Source: an uncultured Blautia sp. (GTDB lineage Bacteria > Bacillota > Clostridia > Lachnospirales > Lachnospiraceae). From it: a stretch of 64,000 bases of DNA. The position numbers were made by a program, and so were the translations under genes. Below, in pieces: positions 43,282 to 52,512 of this stretch; positions within the stretch are counted from its first letter, which is position 1; each line of letters begins with the position of its first letter. The stretch is taken from contig NZ_CAKROJ010000005.1 in NCBI RefSeq assembly GCF_934372025.1, forward strand, positions 1 to 64,000, given 5' to 3'. Under the pieces are notes generated by a model. It was not told where the DNA came from and did no database searches. It worked only from the letters and a program-made list of their open reading frames with translations.

Positions 43282-44613
43282 TTAATATGGCACATCCACA
43301 TCGACGAGTTCCTTCGCATCTTCAATCTCAAGATATGCCACATCCTCCGGATGTCTGTTTATGATCTGCTTGCCGCCTTTATCGCCGGTGATCTCCATCA
43401 GTTCCTGATAATATTTCTGTGAGAAGATACAGGGATTTCCTGTTTTTTGGGCCCGGATCGTACATGCCATGCCTTTGCTCTCTGACTGTAACTTATGTAC
43501 CAGCCTGACAATTGTCTCAGCGCTGAGCCACGGCTGGTCAGATACTGTAAAAAGGCATGCCGCTGATTCTTTTGCGGCAGCAAGTCCGATTTGCATGGAG
43601 GATGAAATCCCACGTTCCGGCTGCGGATTGATCAGCACCTTTGCACCCAGCATTTTTGCTTTAGCTGCGATTTCTTTGTACTGGGTAACGACTATGAGTT
43701 CACAGTTTCCGAGCTCTGATACTGCCGCTTGAAGCTGATTCAGTGTTCGCAGATACATTGACATTCCGTCAATTTCGTACATCAGTTTATTTGATCCGAA
43801 GCGGTGGCTGTTTCCTGCTGCCAGCATGACAAGTACAATTTTTTCACGTATCTGACTGTTGTTCTCTTCTCTTTTTTTACCAGCACACTCAGATATATGA
43901 TAGCTTTTCTTCTGCAGACTGCCCCAGACTGCACAGACTCCCTGCATTTCCAGCTCTTCCGCAATCCGCTCTGCTGCCCCGGCTTTCCCTTGAATGTCTG
44001 CTTTATTTAACAGAACGCGATATTCCCGTTTATCCACATATTTTCTTAATGCATTCCCGGAAACAGCAATCTTCACAATATCATCCTCTGTTACTGCCTC
44101 TTCTATTCCTTTTTCCAGAAAAGCCGCAGTTCTCTCAGGTCTGTGACAGCTCTTCTCTATGGGGACACCAAGTGCATCCATACCAATAACTCCTGTCACA
44201 ACTTCCGCAAACTCCGGAATCACCGGTTCCCATTCTCCCGGCACTTTGAGCGGCAGACGTTTTGCACCGTCCGCCTCGATCAGGAGTATATCTGCCAGTT
44301 CTCTCAGTTCCATTAATCTTTTTTCCGGAAGACAGCCTATTTTTCCTTTCTTACGGTCCAGGCTGGCTGCAACCGTATAATGATACCTCTGCAAGTCCTT
44401 CCTGATTCCATCAGTCTCTCCATTCTCCACAAATGGCCGCTCCGGTTCATATGCCATATGCGTAGTTGTGGTAACAATCACATTTTTTCCGGCAGCCACA
44501 AGCTCCTCCGTCAGCCGAAAGATCAGGCTGGTCTTCCCACCGCCGCCAACCACGGCAATTGCAGATGTTTTTTCCGTATTGAGTGCCAGAGCTTCCAGAA
44601 GCTTTTTTTTCAT
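43282..44613 (-). CDS. Fused YqeC accessory protein and MocA-type molybdenum cofactor cytidylyltransferase
   Basis: This 443-aa two-domain protein has at residues 1 to about 235 the YqeC family of selenium-dependent hydroxylase accessory proteins, with the P-loop AVVGGGGKTSLI and LIEADGAKRLPLK. From about 255 (IVLVMLAAGNSHRFGSNKLM) it is a MocA-like nucleotidyltransferase that would turn molybdopterin cofactor into its cytosine dinucleotide form. It completes the xdhABC-yqeB operon. The ATG at 44613 shares one base with the yqeB stop (TGATG), so translation is coupled. Confidence 0.88.
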   Translation of the reverse strand: MKKKLLEALALNTEKTSAIAVVGGGGKTSLIFRLTEELVAAGKNVIVTTTTHMAYEPERPFVENGETDGIRKDLQRYHYTVAASLDRKKGKIGCLPEKRLMELRELADILLIEADGAKRLPLKVPGEWEPVIPEFAEVVTGVIGMDALGVPIEKSCHRPERTAAFLEKGIEEAVTEDDIVKIAVSGNALRKYVDKREYRVLLNKADIQGKAGAAERIAEELEMQGVCAVWGSLQKKSYHISECAGKKREENNSQIREKIVLVMLAAGNSHRFGSNKLMYEIDGMSMYLRTLNQLQAAVSELGNCELIVVTQYKEIAAKAKMLGAKVLINPQPERGISSSMQIGLAAAKESAACLFTVSDQPWLSAETIVRLVHKLQSESKGMACTIRAQKTGNPCIFSQKYYQELMEITGDKGGKQIINRHPEDVAYLEIEDAKELVDVDVPY

Positions 44614-45416
44614 CACGGCAGCACTCCGTTCGCCAGCAATACTTCTACTACACTTCCGGCAATACAACGTGCTTTATCTGAAATGGTATCGCAATTTTCC
44701 TTCTGTTCTTTACGTGGATCGATATCTGCAATTTTCATTCCCTCCGGTACTTCATATCCGTCGCGGATGATTCCTCGCAGCACGCCGATTAAAGAAGCAT
44801 AGACCGGTGTGTCATCAACCATGGCAATCATCTGATCTTTTTCTACAATGTCCCCGATTTCAGATTTGTTACGCATGATTCCGGCCGCCGGTGAATGGAT
44901 CACACGTTCTTTTCCATATCCGCCGATCACACCCGGAATACCCGTATTCGGTGCCGCACTTCCATTACGGATCACACGCCCCAGGTTATGACCACGTTGT
45001 GTTTCTATCACAAAATCAACATCTTTCCCGGCTTCAAACCCTGGGCCCAGTGCAACAGTAAGCGGTGCCATATCTCTGGTCGTTCCAAGATTTTTCTTTG
45101 CAAGAATTGCATCGATCAATGCATCTGGCTTTAATTCATCTACGGATTCTCCGGTCTCATCAACCAGAATCGGGATTTCCTTTGATTCCCAGACTTTCTC
45201 TGCTTCTTCCACGCTTTGGACCAGTCTTCCTGTAACTCCCTCCACACAGGAGCTTCCATCAAAAACTGCCTCCCCAAAAGAAACTTTTCTTCGTATTGCA
45301 CTTGGTTTTCTGCATTCCAGCACCAGCACCCTGTAACCGCACTGATAAAGTCTGTGGATCACACCACTTGCAAGGTCTCCGCCACCCCGGACGATCAAAG
45401 TTGTATTATACTCCAT
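44613..45416 (-). CDS. yqeB: YqeB, selenium-dependent molybdenum hydroxylase maturation protein
   Basis: This 267-aa protein is of the EF2563/YqeB family, a marker for organisms that use labile selenium in molybdenum hydroxylases. It has a Rossmann-like start (LIVRGGGDLASGVIHRLYQCG), and VALGPGFEAGKDVDFVIETQRGHN is spread over the conserved centre. The biochemical role is not settled; probable selenium/cofactor insertion. It lies between xdhC and yqeC/mocA. Confidence 0.9.
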   Translation of the reverse strand: MEYNTTLIVRGGGDLASGVIHRLYQCGYRVLVLECRKPSAIRRKVSFGEAVFDGSSCVEGVTGRLVQSVEEAEKVWESKEIPILVDETGESVDELKPDALIDAILAKKNLGTTRDMAPLTVALGPGFEAGKDVDFVIETQRGHNLGRVIRNGSAAPNTGIPGVIGGYGKERVIHSPAAGIMRNKSEIGDIVEKDQMIAMVDDTPVYASLIGVLRGIIRDGYEVPEGMKIADIDPRKEQKENCDTISDKARCIAGSVVEVLLANGVLP

Positions 45417-45469
45417 GTTACTGTTTATTCCTTTCTGTCTGCCCTTTCACAGCTCTGTTATGATACTTT

Positions 45470-45955
45470 TTACTCATGCTCTGCATTTTCATGCATGACT
45501 TTTTCAACTGCATTGACAATATTCTGATAACCGGTACAACGGCAGAGATTTCCGGACATTTTTTTCTTGATTTCTTCTCGTGTCAGTTCTTTTCCCTGCT
45601 CCAGAAGCACCGTAGCTGACATAACAAATCCCGGTGTACAGAATCCACACTGAATTGCACCTTCTTCAATAAAAGCTTCCTGGATCCTTGTCAGCTCTCC
45701 GTTTTTTTCCAGACCCTCCAGAGTCCGGATATTTTTACCCTCTGCCCAGACAGCCAGATAGATACAGGAATCTATGGTTTCCCCGTCTACAATAACTGTG
45801 CAGGCACCACATTCTCCTACCTCACAGCCTTTTTTGACAGAAGTAAGACCAAGATGATTACGCAGCATATCCAGAAGAGATTCTCGCGGGTCTACATACT
45901 CTGCAACTTCTTCTCCATTTACTATACACTGGACAAGCACTTTTTCTTTCTTCAT
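45470..45955 (-). CDS. xdhC: Xanthine dehydrogenase-type 2Fe-2S subunit
   Basis: This 161-aa iron-sulphur subunit of a three-subunit molybdenum hydroxylase has the plant-ferredoxin motif GCEVGECGACTVIVDG and the second cluster CGFCTPGF with CRCTGYQN. It passes electrons from molybdenum to FAD. It overlaps xdhB by 4 nt. Confidence 0.94.
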   Translation of the reverse strand: MKKEKVLVQCIVNGEEVAEYVDPRESLLDMLRNHLGLTSVKKGCEVGECGACTVIVDGETIDSCIYLAVWAEGKNIRTLEGLEKNGELTRIQEAFIEEGAIQCGFCTPGFVMSATVLLEQGKELTREEIKKKMSGNLCRCTGYQNIVNAVEKVMHENAEHE

Positions 45956-46839
45956 GCGTTTCTTTCCCCCTCTGCAAGTTCTACTGTTCGGATCAGTGCT
46001 CTTCTCGCGATTTCTCCACCAATCTGAAGTCGAAAATCTCTGGACGCTCTCCAGGAATCTCGCGGATGAATCTCGTTACGGATACTATCCTCCAGCTTCT
46101 GATAAAGACTTTCCTCCAGTTTCTGACCTTTCAGAAGTTCTTCTGTCTCTGTACAGCGATACGGAACCGGTGCTGCGACACCAAACGTAATACGCACATC
46201 CTCCAGAATATTCGTTGCCGTATTTACTTTACTTACTACACTGCAGCTCAGAGTTGCAATATCCATTGCATTTCTCATGGAATATTTAATATAATTTCCA
46301 TGATATCCCTCATACTCTGCTTTTGGGATCACTACATGAGTCAGCACTTCACCCGGACGAAGATCCACGCGCCCCGGTCCCAGATAAAAATCTCTGACAG
46401 GTACGATTCTTCCATCTTTATCATCTGCGATGTGCAGAAGTGCATTATAAGAGAAAACTGTTGGTGCACTGTCTGCGCTGACCGCACCATTACAGATGTT
46501 TCCTCCGATCGTACCAATATTTCGGATCTGCGGTCCTCCTACCTGATCCACAGCTTCCCCGAGAACAGGAACGCATTCCTGTATAACAGGATCTGCAGTT
46601 ATATGAGAAAAAACAGTTCCTGCTCCAATATAAATATCCCCGGAATCTGTTTTTCTGATTCCCTTCAGTTCTTCGATATCACGAATCGATACAAGTGATG
46701 TTCCTGCCATTTTTCCCTCGCGGATTTTGATCAGTACATCACTGCCTCCGGATATGATTCTCGCATCCGGATGTTCTTTCAGAAGTGCTACTGCCTCTGA
46801 AACGGTTTTTGCATTATAGTATTTCTCAATATCATACAT
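45952..46839 (-). CDS. xdhB: Xanthine dehydrogenase-type FAD-binding subunit
   Basis: This 295-aa flavin subunit has GGSDVLIKIREGK and GGPQIRNIGTIGGNICN, the FAD-pyrophosphate and isoalloxazine loops of the CO dehydrogenase/xanthine dehydrogenase flavoprotein family. The C-terminal domain is of normal length. It lies 16 nt after xdhA. Confidence 0.94.
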   Translation of the reverse strand: MYDIEKYYNAKTVSEAVALLKEHPDARIISGGSDVLIKIREGKMAGTSLVSIRDIEELKGIRKTDSGDIYIGAGTVFSHITADPVIQECVPVLGEAVDQVGGPQIRNIGTIGGNICNGAVSADSAPTVFSYNALLHIADDKDGRIVPVRDFYLGPGRVDLRPGEVLTHVVIPKAEYEGYHGNYIKYSMRNAMDIATLSCSVVSKVNTATNILEDVRITFGVAAPVPYRCTETEELLKGQKLEESLYQKLEDSIRNEIHPRDSWRASRDFRLQIGGEIARRALIRTVELAEGERNA

Positions 46840-46855
46840 TTTCTGCTCTCCCCCT

Positions 46856-49132
46856 TCAGATCAATCCTGCTTTTTTGAATCCGTCGATCAGGCGCTGTGG
46901 TGTCAGCGGTATTTCATTGAACGCTACTCCCGTTGCATGAAGGACCGCATTTCGTATTGCCGGTGCTCCCGGTATTGCCGGCGGCTCTCCAAGCGCTTTA
47001 TTACCAAATGGGCCCATCGGATCATCCAGTTCCACAAATTCTGCTTTAATATCAGGTGTATCCAGCATAGTCATCAGTTTATAATCCAGAAGATTTCCAT
47101 TCAGCGGACGGCCTGTCTTTTCGTCCAGGATCAGCTGTTCACTGATGCCATATCCCATACCCATGGACATTCCTCCATGCACCTGCATCTCAGCCAGCTG
47201 CGGATTCAAAAGTTTTCCACTGTCATGAACATTGATTATACGAAGGATTTTGATCTTTCCAAGTTTCAGATCTACTTCTACTTCTGCAAAACAGCAGCCT
47301 GTCGCAATTGTATTTTTTTTCACCTGTTCTGATACTTCTGCGGTCAGTACTGATGAATTTGTCAGACTGTAGTAGCTTTCTTCTGCCAGTGCAGCAAGAG
47401 AGACTGCCTGTTCGTCTCCTGCCCAGATCCAGTTATCTCTGAGACTTAATTCCCTGGTTTCAATTTCCGGCAGAAGTGTTTTTGCATATGCCAGAATTTT
47501 ATCACGCAAAAGCTCTGCACAATGGCGTACTGCTGTTCCTGTAACAAAAGACTGCCGCGAACCATAAGCCCCTGTATCGAAAGGTGAGACATCTGTATCC
47601 TGCACAGTCTTAATATGCACATGCTCCATATCCGTGTGAAGCACTTCTGCAACCATCTGCGAGAACACCGTATCTGCGCCCTGACCAATTTCGGTTGCCC
47701 CAAGCATAAGCTGGACACTTCCATCCTGATTCAGCGAAAGTCTGGCTCCGGCTATTTCCAGTGAGATTGGCCACACACCTGTCTTATAAGAAAACAGTGC
47801 CATACCGACACCTCTCCGGACTGATCCTTTCTGATTGCTATATTCTCTTCGTTTTTCATCCCAGTGAATGTATTCCGAGCCTTTTTGGAGACATTCAAAG
47901 ATACCATTTGAATTTGCCGCGATCGGTTTCAGATACGCATCCTCATAATATCCCTGAATCAGGTTTTTACGTCTGAATTCCAGCGGATCCATCTTTATTT
48001 CAGCTGCAATATCATCCATCAGACACTCTGATGCAAAATTAGCCTGTGGGATTCCATAAGCTCTCATTGCTCCGCCAACCGGAGTATTTGTATAGATCGT
48101 ATATGCTTCTCCTCTGATATTCGGACAGGCATACTGTAATCTCCAGGAAGTCAGACCATTTGCCGCAATTGCATGTCCATGAGATGCATAGGCTCCCTGA
48201 TTTGAATATGCATGCATTTCTTTCGCCAGCAGTTTTCCATCCTTATCCACACCAGCCACAAGATCATATTCGATAGAATGACGGGTTCTGGTATTGCCAA
48301 ATGTTTCTTCTCTGCTAATATCCAGCTTAACCGGTCTGCCTCCAACCTGTGTTGTAAGAAACGCATTCAGCGGTTCATACAGCACATCCTGCTTATTTCC
48401 GAATCCACCACCGATATATGGTTTGATAACGCGGACATTACCCCACGGAATTCCCAGTGCCTGACCAATAACACGGCGAACAATATGAGGGATCTGCGTA
48501 GATGTCACTACTACGATCCTGCCCTTTTCCATATAGGCATAGGAAATCGGATTTTCAATATGGCAATGCTGCACCATCGGTGTCTTATAAGATCTCCTGA
48601 TAACAGTTTCCGATTCTTCCAGTCCCTTATCCACATCTCCGATAAAGAAATTGGAACGCGCAAGTACATTATCTTTTTTGTCAAAATGTATCGGAGGCCT
48701 GCTTCCATACATAGATTTGCGTGGATGGATCTCAACCGGGTACTCCTCATATTCTACTCTGATCAGTTTCAAAGCTCTGGATGCTGTCACTTCGTCCTCT
48801 GCCACAACGGCAGCGATATCATCTCCATAATATCTCACCCGCCCCGTAAGGATATTACGGTCTGCGATATCCTGATGGGCCGGCTCTACTGACCAGGGAT
48901 GTCCAGGCGTCGGATAGCAGTGATCCGGTACATCCTGAAAAGTCACAACCTTTACAACTCCCTCCAGTTCTTCTGCCTCTCTCGTATCAATTGATTTCAC
49001 GATTCCATTTCCAATCGTGGCATGCAGAACTTTGGCTACCAGACATCTTGGCGGAACCAGGTCATCTGTGAATTTGGCTCTTCCTGTAACTTTTTCGAAT
49101 GCATCTACGCGTGGAACGCTCTTTCCTATCAT
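46856..49132 (-). CDS. xdhA: Molybdopterin-binding subunit of a xanthine dehydrogenase-type hydroxylase
   Basis: This 758-aa large subunit hydroxylates purines or other N-heterocycles. VRVIKPYIGGGFGNKQDV, GGAMRAYGIPQANFASE and the late GPFGNKALGEPPAIPGAPAI (metal-site Glu) fit the family. Neighbouring yqeB/yqeC imply a selenium-modified active site. Substrate (xanthine, hypoxanthine, urate or other) cannot be read from sequence. Just upstream lies a strong hairpin, possibly an attenuator. Confidence 0.93.
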   Translation of the reverse strand: MIGKSVPRVDAFEKVTGRAKFTDDLVPPRCLVAKVLHATIGNGIVKSIDTREAEELEGVVKVVTFQDVPDHCYPTPGHPWSVEPAHQDIADRNILTGRVRYYGDDIAAVVAEDEVTASRALKLIRVEYEEYPVEIHPRKSMYGSRPPIHFDKKDNVLARSNFFIGDVDKGLEESETVIRRSYKTPMVQHCHIENPISYAYMEKGRIVVVTSTQIPHIVRRVIGQALGIPWGNVRVIKPYIGGGFGNKQDVLYEPLNAFLTTQVGGRPVKLDISREETFGNTRTRHSIEYDLVAGVDKDGKLLAKEMHAYSNQGAYASHGHAIAANGLTSWRLQYACPNIRGEAYTIYTNTPVGGAMRAYGIPQANFASECLMDDIAAEIKMDPLEFRRKNLIQGYYEDAYLKPIAANSNGIFECLQKGSEYIHWDEKRREYSNQKGSVRRGVGMALFSYKTGVWPISLEIAGARLSLNQDGSVQLMLGATEIGQGADTVFSQMVAEVLHTDMEHVHIKTVQDTDVSPFDTGAYGSRQSFVTGTAVRHCAELLRDKILAYAKTLLPEIETRELSLRDNWIWAGDEQAVSLAALAEESYYSLTNSSVLTAEVSEQVKKNTIATGCCFAEVEVDLKLGKIKILRIINVHDSGKLLNPQLAEMQVHGGMSMGMGYGISEQLILDEKTGRPLNGNLLDYKLMTMLDTPDIKAEFVELDDPMGPFGNKALGEPPAIPGAPAIRNAVLHATGVAFNEIPLTPQRLIDGFKKAGLI

Positions 49133-49161
49133 ATTCGCTCACCTTCTTCATGAAATATAAA

Positions 49162-49217
49162 GAGCCGGACGAGTTCCAAGAAACTTTTCTGTTCCCCTCT
49201 GAACTGACGTCCGGCTC
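49162..49217 (-). terminator. Terminator or attenuator upstream of xdhA
   Basis: The GC-rich stem GAGCCGGAC / GTCCGGCTC, extended by AGTTC/GAACT, is followed on the minus strand by TTTATATTT, only 30 nt before the xdhA ATG. It either ends the ferredoxin operon or lies in the xdhA leader. Confidence 0.65.
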
Positions 49218-49266
49218 CGAACCATGCTATTTTCCACTACAGGTATTCTGTTTTTTGTTACCAGTA

Positions 49267-49295
49267 GTTTAACATATTTCGTCGCATATTTGCAA
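49267..49295 (-). promoter_or_regulatory. Possible promoter of xdhABC
   Basis: Minus strand TTGCAA (49290-49295), 17-bp spacer, TTAAAC (49267-49272). The -10 box is weak. If used, the hairpin at 49162-49217 is in the leader RNA. Confidence 0.35.
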
Positions 49296-49378
49296 TCTTT
49301 AATCGTTTTTTTGTTATTATTTTTATATATTTTATGGACAGTAATTGTTATTTTACATTCAATTTCAGAACAATTCTG

Positions 49379-49870
49379 TCATCTTATCACTGTAAATACT
49401 CCACGAAGATCATAAATCGCATGGCGAGGACATTTTACAGCACACATACCACAGCTCAGGCAAAGTTCTTCCTGAATCACAGCATGATTATCTGTTATCT
49501 TAATTGCTTCTGCTGTACATGTTTTTTCACAGATTCCACAGCCAATGCAGCTGACTTCGCACTGTTTTTTCGCTTCTGCCCCCTTACTCCTGTTGGAACA
49601 TTTGACAACGATATAGTTTGCACACTCATGAATATGAATGATCTGCTGCGGACAGGCCTTCACACATTTCCCACAGGCAATGCATTTCTCCTCGTCTACT
49701 TCTGCCACACCATATTCATTCAGTGAAATTGCCTCGAATTTACATGCACTTACACAGGCTCCACAGCCAATACATCCGTCTGCACAGCCATTCTCTCCTT
49801 TTACAGCCCGACATCCGCCATTACACGCTACCAGGGCCGCTTTGTACGGAAATTTTTTCTTAACTGCCAT
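49379..49870 (-). CDS. Multi-cluster 4Fe-4S ferredoxin-like protein
   Basis: This 163-aa protein has four CxxCxxCxxxC-type cluster motifs: CIGCGACVSAC, CIACGKCVKACPQ, CIGCGICEKTC and CLSCGMCAVKCPR. An extra Cys-rich N-terminus is RnfB/hydrogenase-associated in flavour. It probably carries electrons to or from XdhD and YgfK, whose genes precede it in the operon (3 nt gap after xdhD). Confidence 0.85.
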   Translation of the reverse strand: MAVKKKFPYKAALVACNGGCRAVKGENGCADGCIGCGACVSACKFEAISLNEYGVAEVDEEKCIACGKCVKACPQQIIHIHECANYIVVKCSNRSKGAEAKKQCEVSCIGCGICEKTCTAEAIKITDNHAVIQEELCLSCGMCAVKCPRHAIYDLRGVFTVIR

Positions 49871-49873
49871 ATC

Positions 49874-52456
49874 TCAACCCTTCCTTTCGTATGGTGTATC
49901 AGCAAGCGGCAGATTGTATCTGCGAATTCCATCATAGCGGAAATATGCGTCTGCAATTGCCGGTGCTGTAGGAATCGAAGTGATCTCTCCTATACCAATT
50001 GCTCCACAGGCCACATTCAGACCCGGCTTGTCCACAACAATTGCTTTGATCTTCGGAACTTCGTGTGCACGGAATAATCCAAGTGAACCATACTTCTGGA
50101 TCGGTTTACAGTTTTCATCGATCGGATACTGTTCTCTGAGTGCAAATCCCATAGACATTACTACTCCGCCCTCTATCTGACCTTCACAGGACAATGGATT
50201 TACTGCTTTACCTACATCGTGAGCCGCAACCATCAGTTCCAGTTTTCCATCCTTTGGATTCAGGACGCACATCTGTGTTGCATATCCATATGCCACATGA
50301 GACACTGGATTCGGCACATTCGCTCCCAGCGGATCTGTTTTTGCAAGATACTCACCGTAGTATACAATTCCTTTCATATCTTTGAGCTGTTTTCCTGCTC
50401 TGCGGTCTTCCATCAGTTTCTCACAGGCTCTGCGGCAGGCTTCTCCTGTGACCATTGTCTGTCTGGAACCGGATGTTGTTCCGGAATCCGGAGCGAACCA
50501 GGTATTACTTCTTTCGTATACGATGTCATTATGCGTCAGATCTGTATTTGTAACGATCATCTGTACCAGAACTGTTCCGAGTCCCTGTCCGATACAGGAG
50601 GCTCCTGAATATATATGCAGTTTCTCATCATCTTCCACGACCAGTTTGACACGTCCGGTATCCGGAATACCAACACCAACACCGGCATTTTTCATAGCAC
50701 AGCCAATTCCGACAGGTTTGCCTGCTGCCATTGCCGCATCATAATCTTCTTTTACTTCCTCAAGTGTCTCAACAAGGCCTGTTGATTCATCCACAATCTG
50801 TCCGTTTGGAAGTACTTCTCCCGGACGGATCGCGTTACGATAACGGATTTCCCACGGAGTGATTCCGACTTTGTCTGCCATCATGTTCAGTAATGTTTCC
50901 GTTGCAAAGCAGGTCTGTGTAACACCAAAGCCACGAAATGCACCTGCCGGCGGATTATTTGTATAATACGCAGTTCCTTCAATCTCAAAATTCTCATAAT
51001 GATAGGGACCTGCCGCATGTGTGCAGGCACGCTCAAGTACCGGACCTCCGAGTGAAGCATAGGCACCTGTATCAGAAACAACCTTTGCCTTTACGCCCTT
51101 AATATTTCCTTCTTCGTCGCATCCCATCGTCATATCCATATAGAATGGATGACGTTTTGGATGAACGAGAAGAGATTCCGCTCTTGTCAGCTTCACCTTG
51201 ACCGGTTTTTTCGTCACATACGTAAGCAGTGCTGCCAGATGCTGCACTGTCATATCTTCTTTTCCGCCAAAGCCACCGCCTACCAGTGCATTCTGCACTT
51301 TCACTTTATCTGTTCCAAGCATCAGTGAACACTCATGCAGTGTCTGATGCGCAGACTGGTCTGTCGAATAGATAAAGACATCTCCGTCTTCATCATAAAA
51401 AGCAACTGCACATTCCGGCTCCAGAAATGCATGCTCTGTCCATGGCGTTTCAAAATGCTCCGAAATCACATATTTTGAATTCTTAATTGCCTCATCTGCA
51501 TTTCCTCTGCTGATATGTTTATGTGCACAGATATTATTTTCTTCTTCATCAAATACTCTTGGCGCATCCGGTGCTGCAGCCTCCTCAACCGTGTGAATAT
51601 TTGGCAGAACCTCATATTCCACTTTGATCAGTTTTTTTGCTTTCTCAGCAGTCTCTCTGTCCTTTGCGGCAATTAATGCGATTGCATCTCCGAGATAATG
51701 TACCAGACCGCCGACAGGAATCAGTGTATACTGATCATGCTTCAGATGTCCGATCTTGTTCTCACCAGGGATGTCCTCTGCAGTCACAACTGCCTCCACA
51801 CCCGGAAGTTCTTTTGCTTTGGAAGTGTCAATCGACAATACCCTGGCACGGGCATATTTGCTTCGAAGAGCCACTCCATAAAGCATTCCATCCAGATAAA
51901 AATCATCCGGATATTTTCCGGTACCAAGTACTTTTTCTTCCACATCGATTCTTGCAACACGGCATCCAAGTGTCCATGCCGGATCGCCATCATCCGGAAT
52001 CACACCCTCTTCCAGGATTTTTGCAGCCAGACGAACGGCATCCATGATCTTTACATAGCCTGTACAACGACAGTAATTATTACGCAATGCATATTTTATT
52101 TCATCATCAGAAGGTGTTCTGTTCACATCCAGAAGTGCCTTTGTACACATCACCATTCCCGGAATGCAGAAACCACACTGCACTGCGCCGGCTTTTCCGT
52201 ACGCATAAGTGTATACCTGCTCTTCCCATTCTGTCAGTCCCTCAACTGTTATGATTTCTTTTCCTTCCAACAGATCCGTATCCGGGACACATGCTTTACA
52301 GGTTTTTCCATCGATGATTACAGTACAGGCTCCGCATGCCCCTTCACTGCACCCGTCTTTTACGGATGTCAGATGAAGTTCATCCCGCAAAAATCTCATC
52401 AATTTCTGATTTTTGGTTGTATGAACGATTTTTCCGTTAACCTTAAATGTTGCCAT
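49874..52456 (-). CDS. xdhD: Selenium-dependent xanthine dehydrogenase, fused 2Fe-2S and molybdopterin subunits (XdhD type)
   Basis: In this 860-aa protein, residues 1 to about 155 form a 2Fe-2S domain (SVKDGCSEGACGACTVIIDG, CGFCIPGM, CRCTGYVK), and about 165-855 a molybdopterin domain (VGGGFGGKEDMTVQHLAALL, GAFRGFGVTQ, ACGAIGIGEITSIPTAPAI). No FAD domain is present, so electrons must leave by another carrier, likely the ferredoxin encoded next. It resembles the YgfN/XdhD proteins of E. coli and gut Clostridia. Substrate is purine-like by context. Confidence 0.92.
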   Translation of the reverse strand: MATFKVNGKIVHTTKNQKLMRFLRDELHLTSVKDGCSEGACGACTVIIDGKTCKACVPDTDLLEGKEIITVEGLTEWEEQVYTYAYGKAGAVQCGFCIPGMVMCTKALLDVNRTPSDDEIKYALRNNYCRCTGYVKIMDAVRLAAKILEEGVIPDDGDPAWTLGCRVARIDVEEKVLGTGKYPDDFYLDGMLYGVALRSKYARARVLSIDTSKAKELPGVEAVVTAEDIPGENKIGHLKHDQYTLIPVGGLVHYLGDAIALIAAKDRETAEKAKKLIKVEYEVLPNIHTVEEAAAPDAPRVFDEEENNICAHKHISRGNADEAIKNSKYVISEHFETPWTEHAFLEPECAVAFYDEDGDVFIYSTDQSAHQTLHECSLMLGTDKVKVQNALVGGGFGGKEDMTVQHLAALLTYVTKKPVKVKLTRAESLLVHPKRHPFYMDMTMGCDEEGNIKGVKAKVVSDTGAYASLGGPVLERACTHAAGPYHYENFEIEGTAYYTNNPPAGAFRGFGVTQTCFATETLLNMMADKVGITPWEIRYRNAIRPGEVLPNGQIVDESTGLVETLEEVKEDYDAAMAAGKPVGIGCAMKNAGVGVGIPDTGRVKLVVEDDEKLHIYSGASCIGQGLGTVLVQMIVTNTDLTHNDIVYERSNTWFAPDSGTTSGSRQTMVTGEACRRACEKLMEDRRAGKQLKDMKGIVYYGEYLAKTDPLGANVPNPVSHVAYGYATQMCVLNPKDGKLELMVAAHDVGKAVNPLSCEGQIEGGVVMSMGFALREQYPIDENCKPIQKYGSLGLFRAHEVPKIKAIVVDKPGLNVACGAIGIGEITSIPTAPAIADAYFRYDGIRRYNLPLADTPYERKG

Positions 52457-52512
52457 AGCGGGTTCTCCTTTCCGGACCTCTTATAACAATACCCGAAAAT
52501 TCATTCCCGGTA

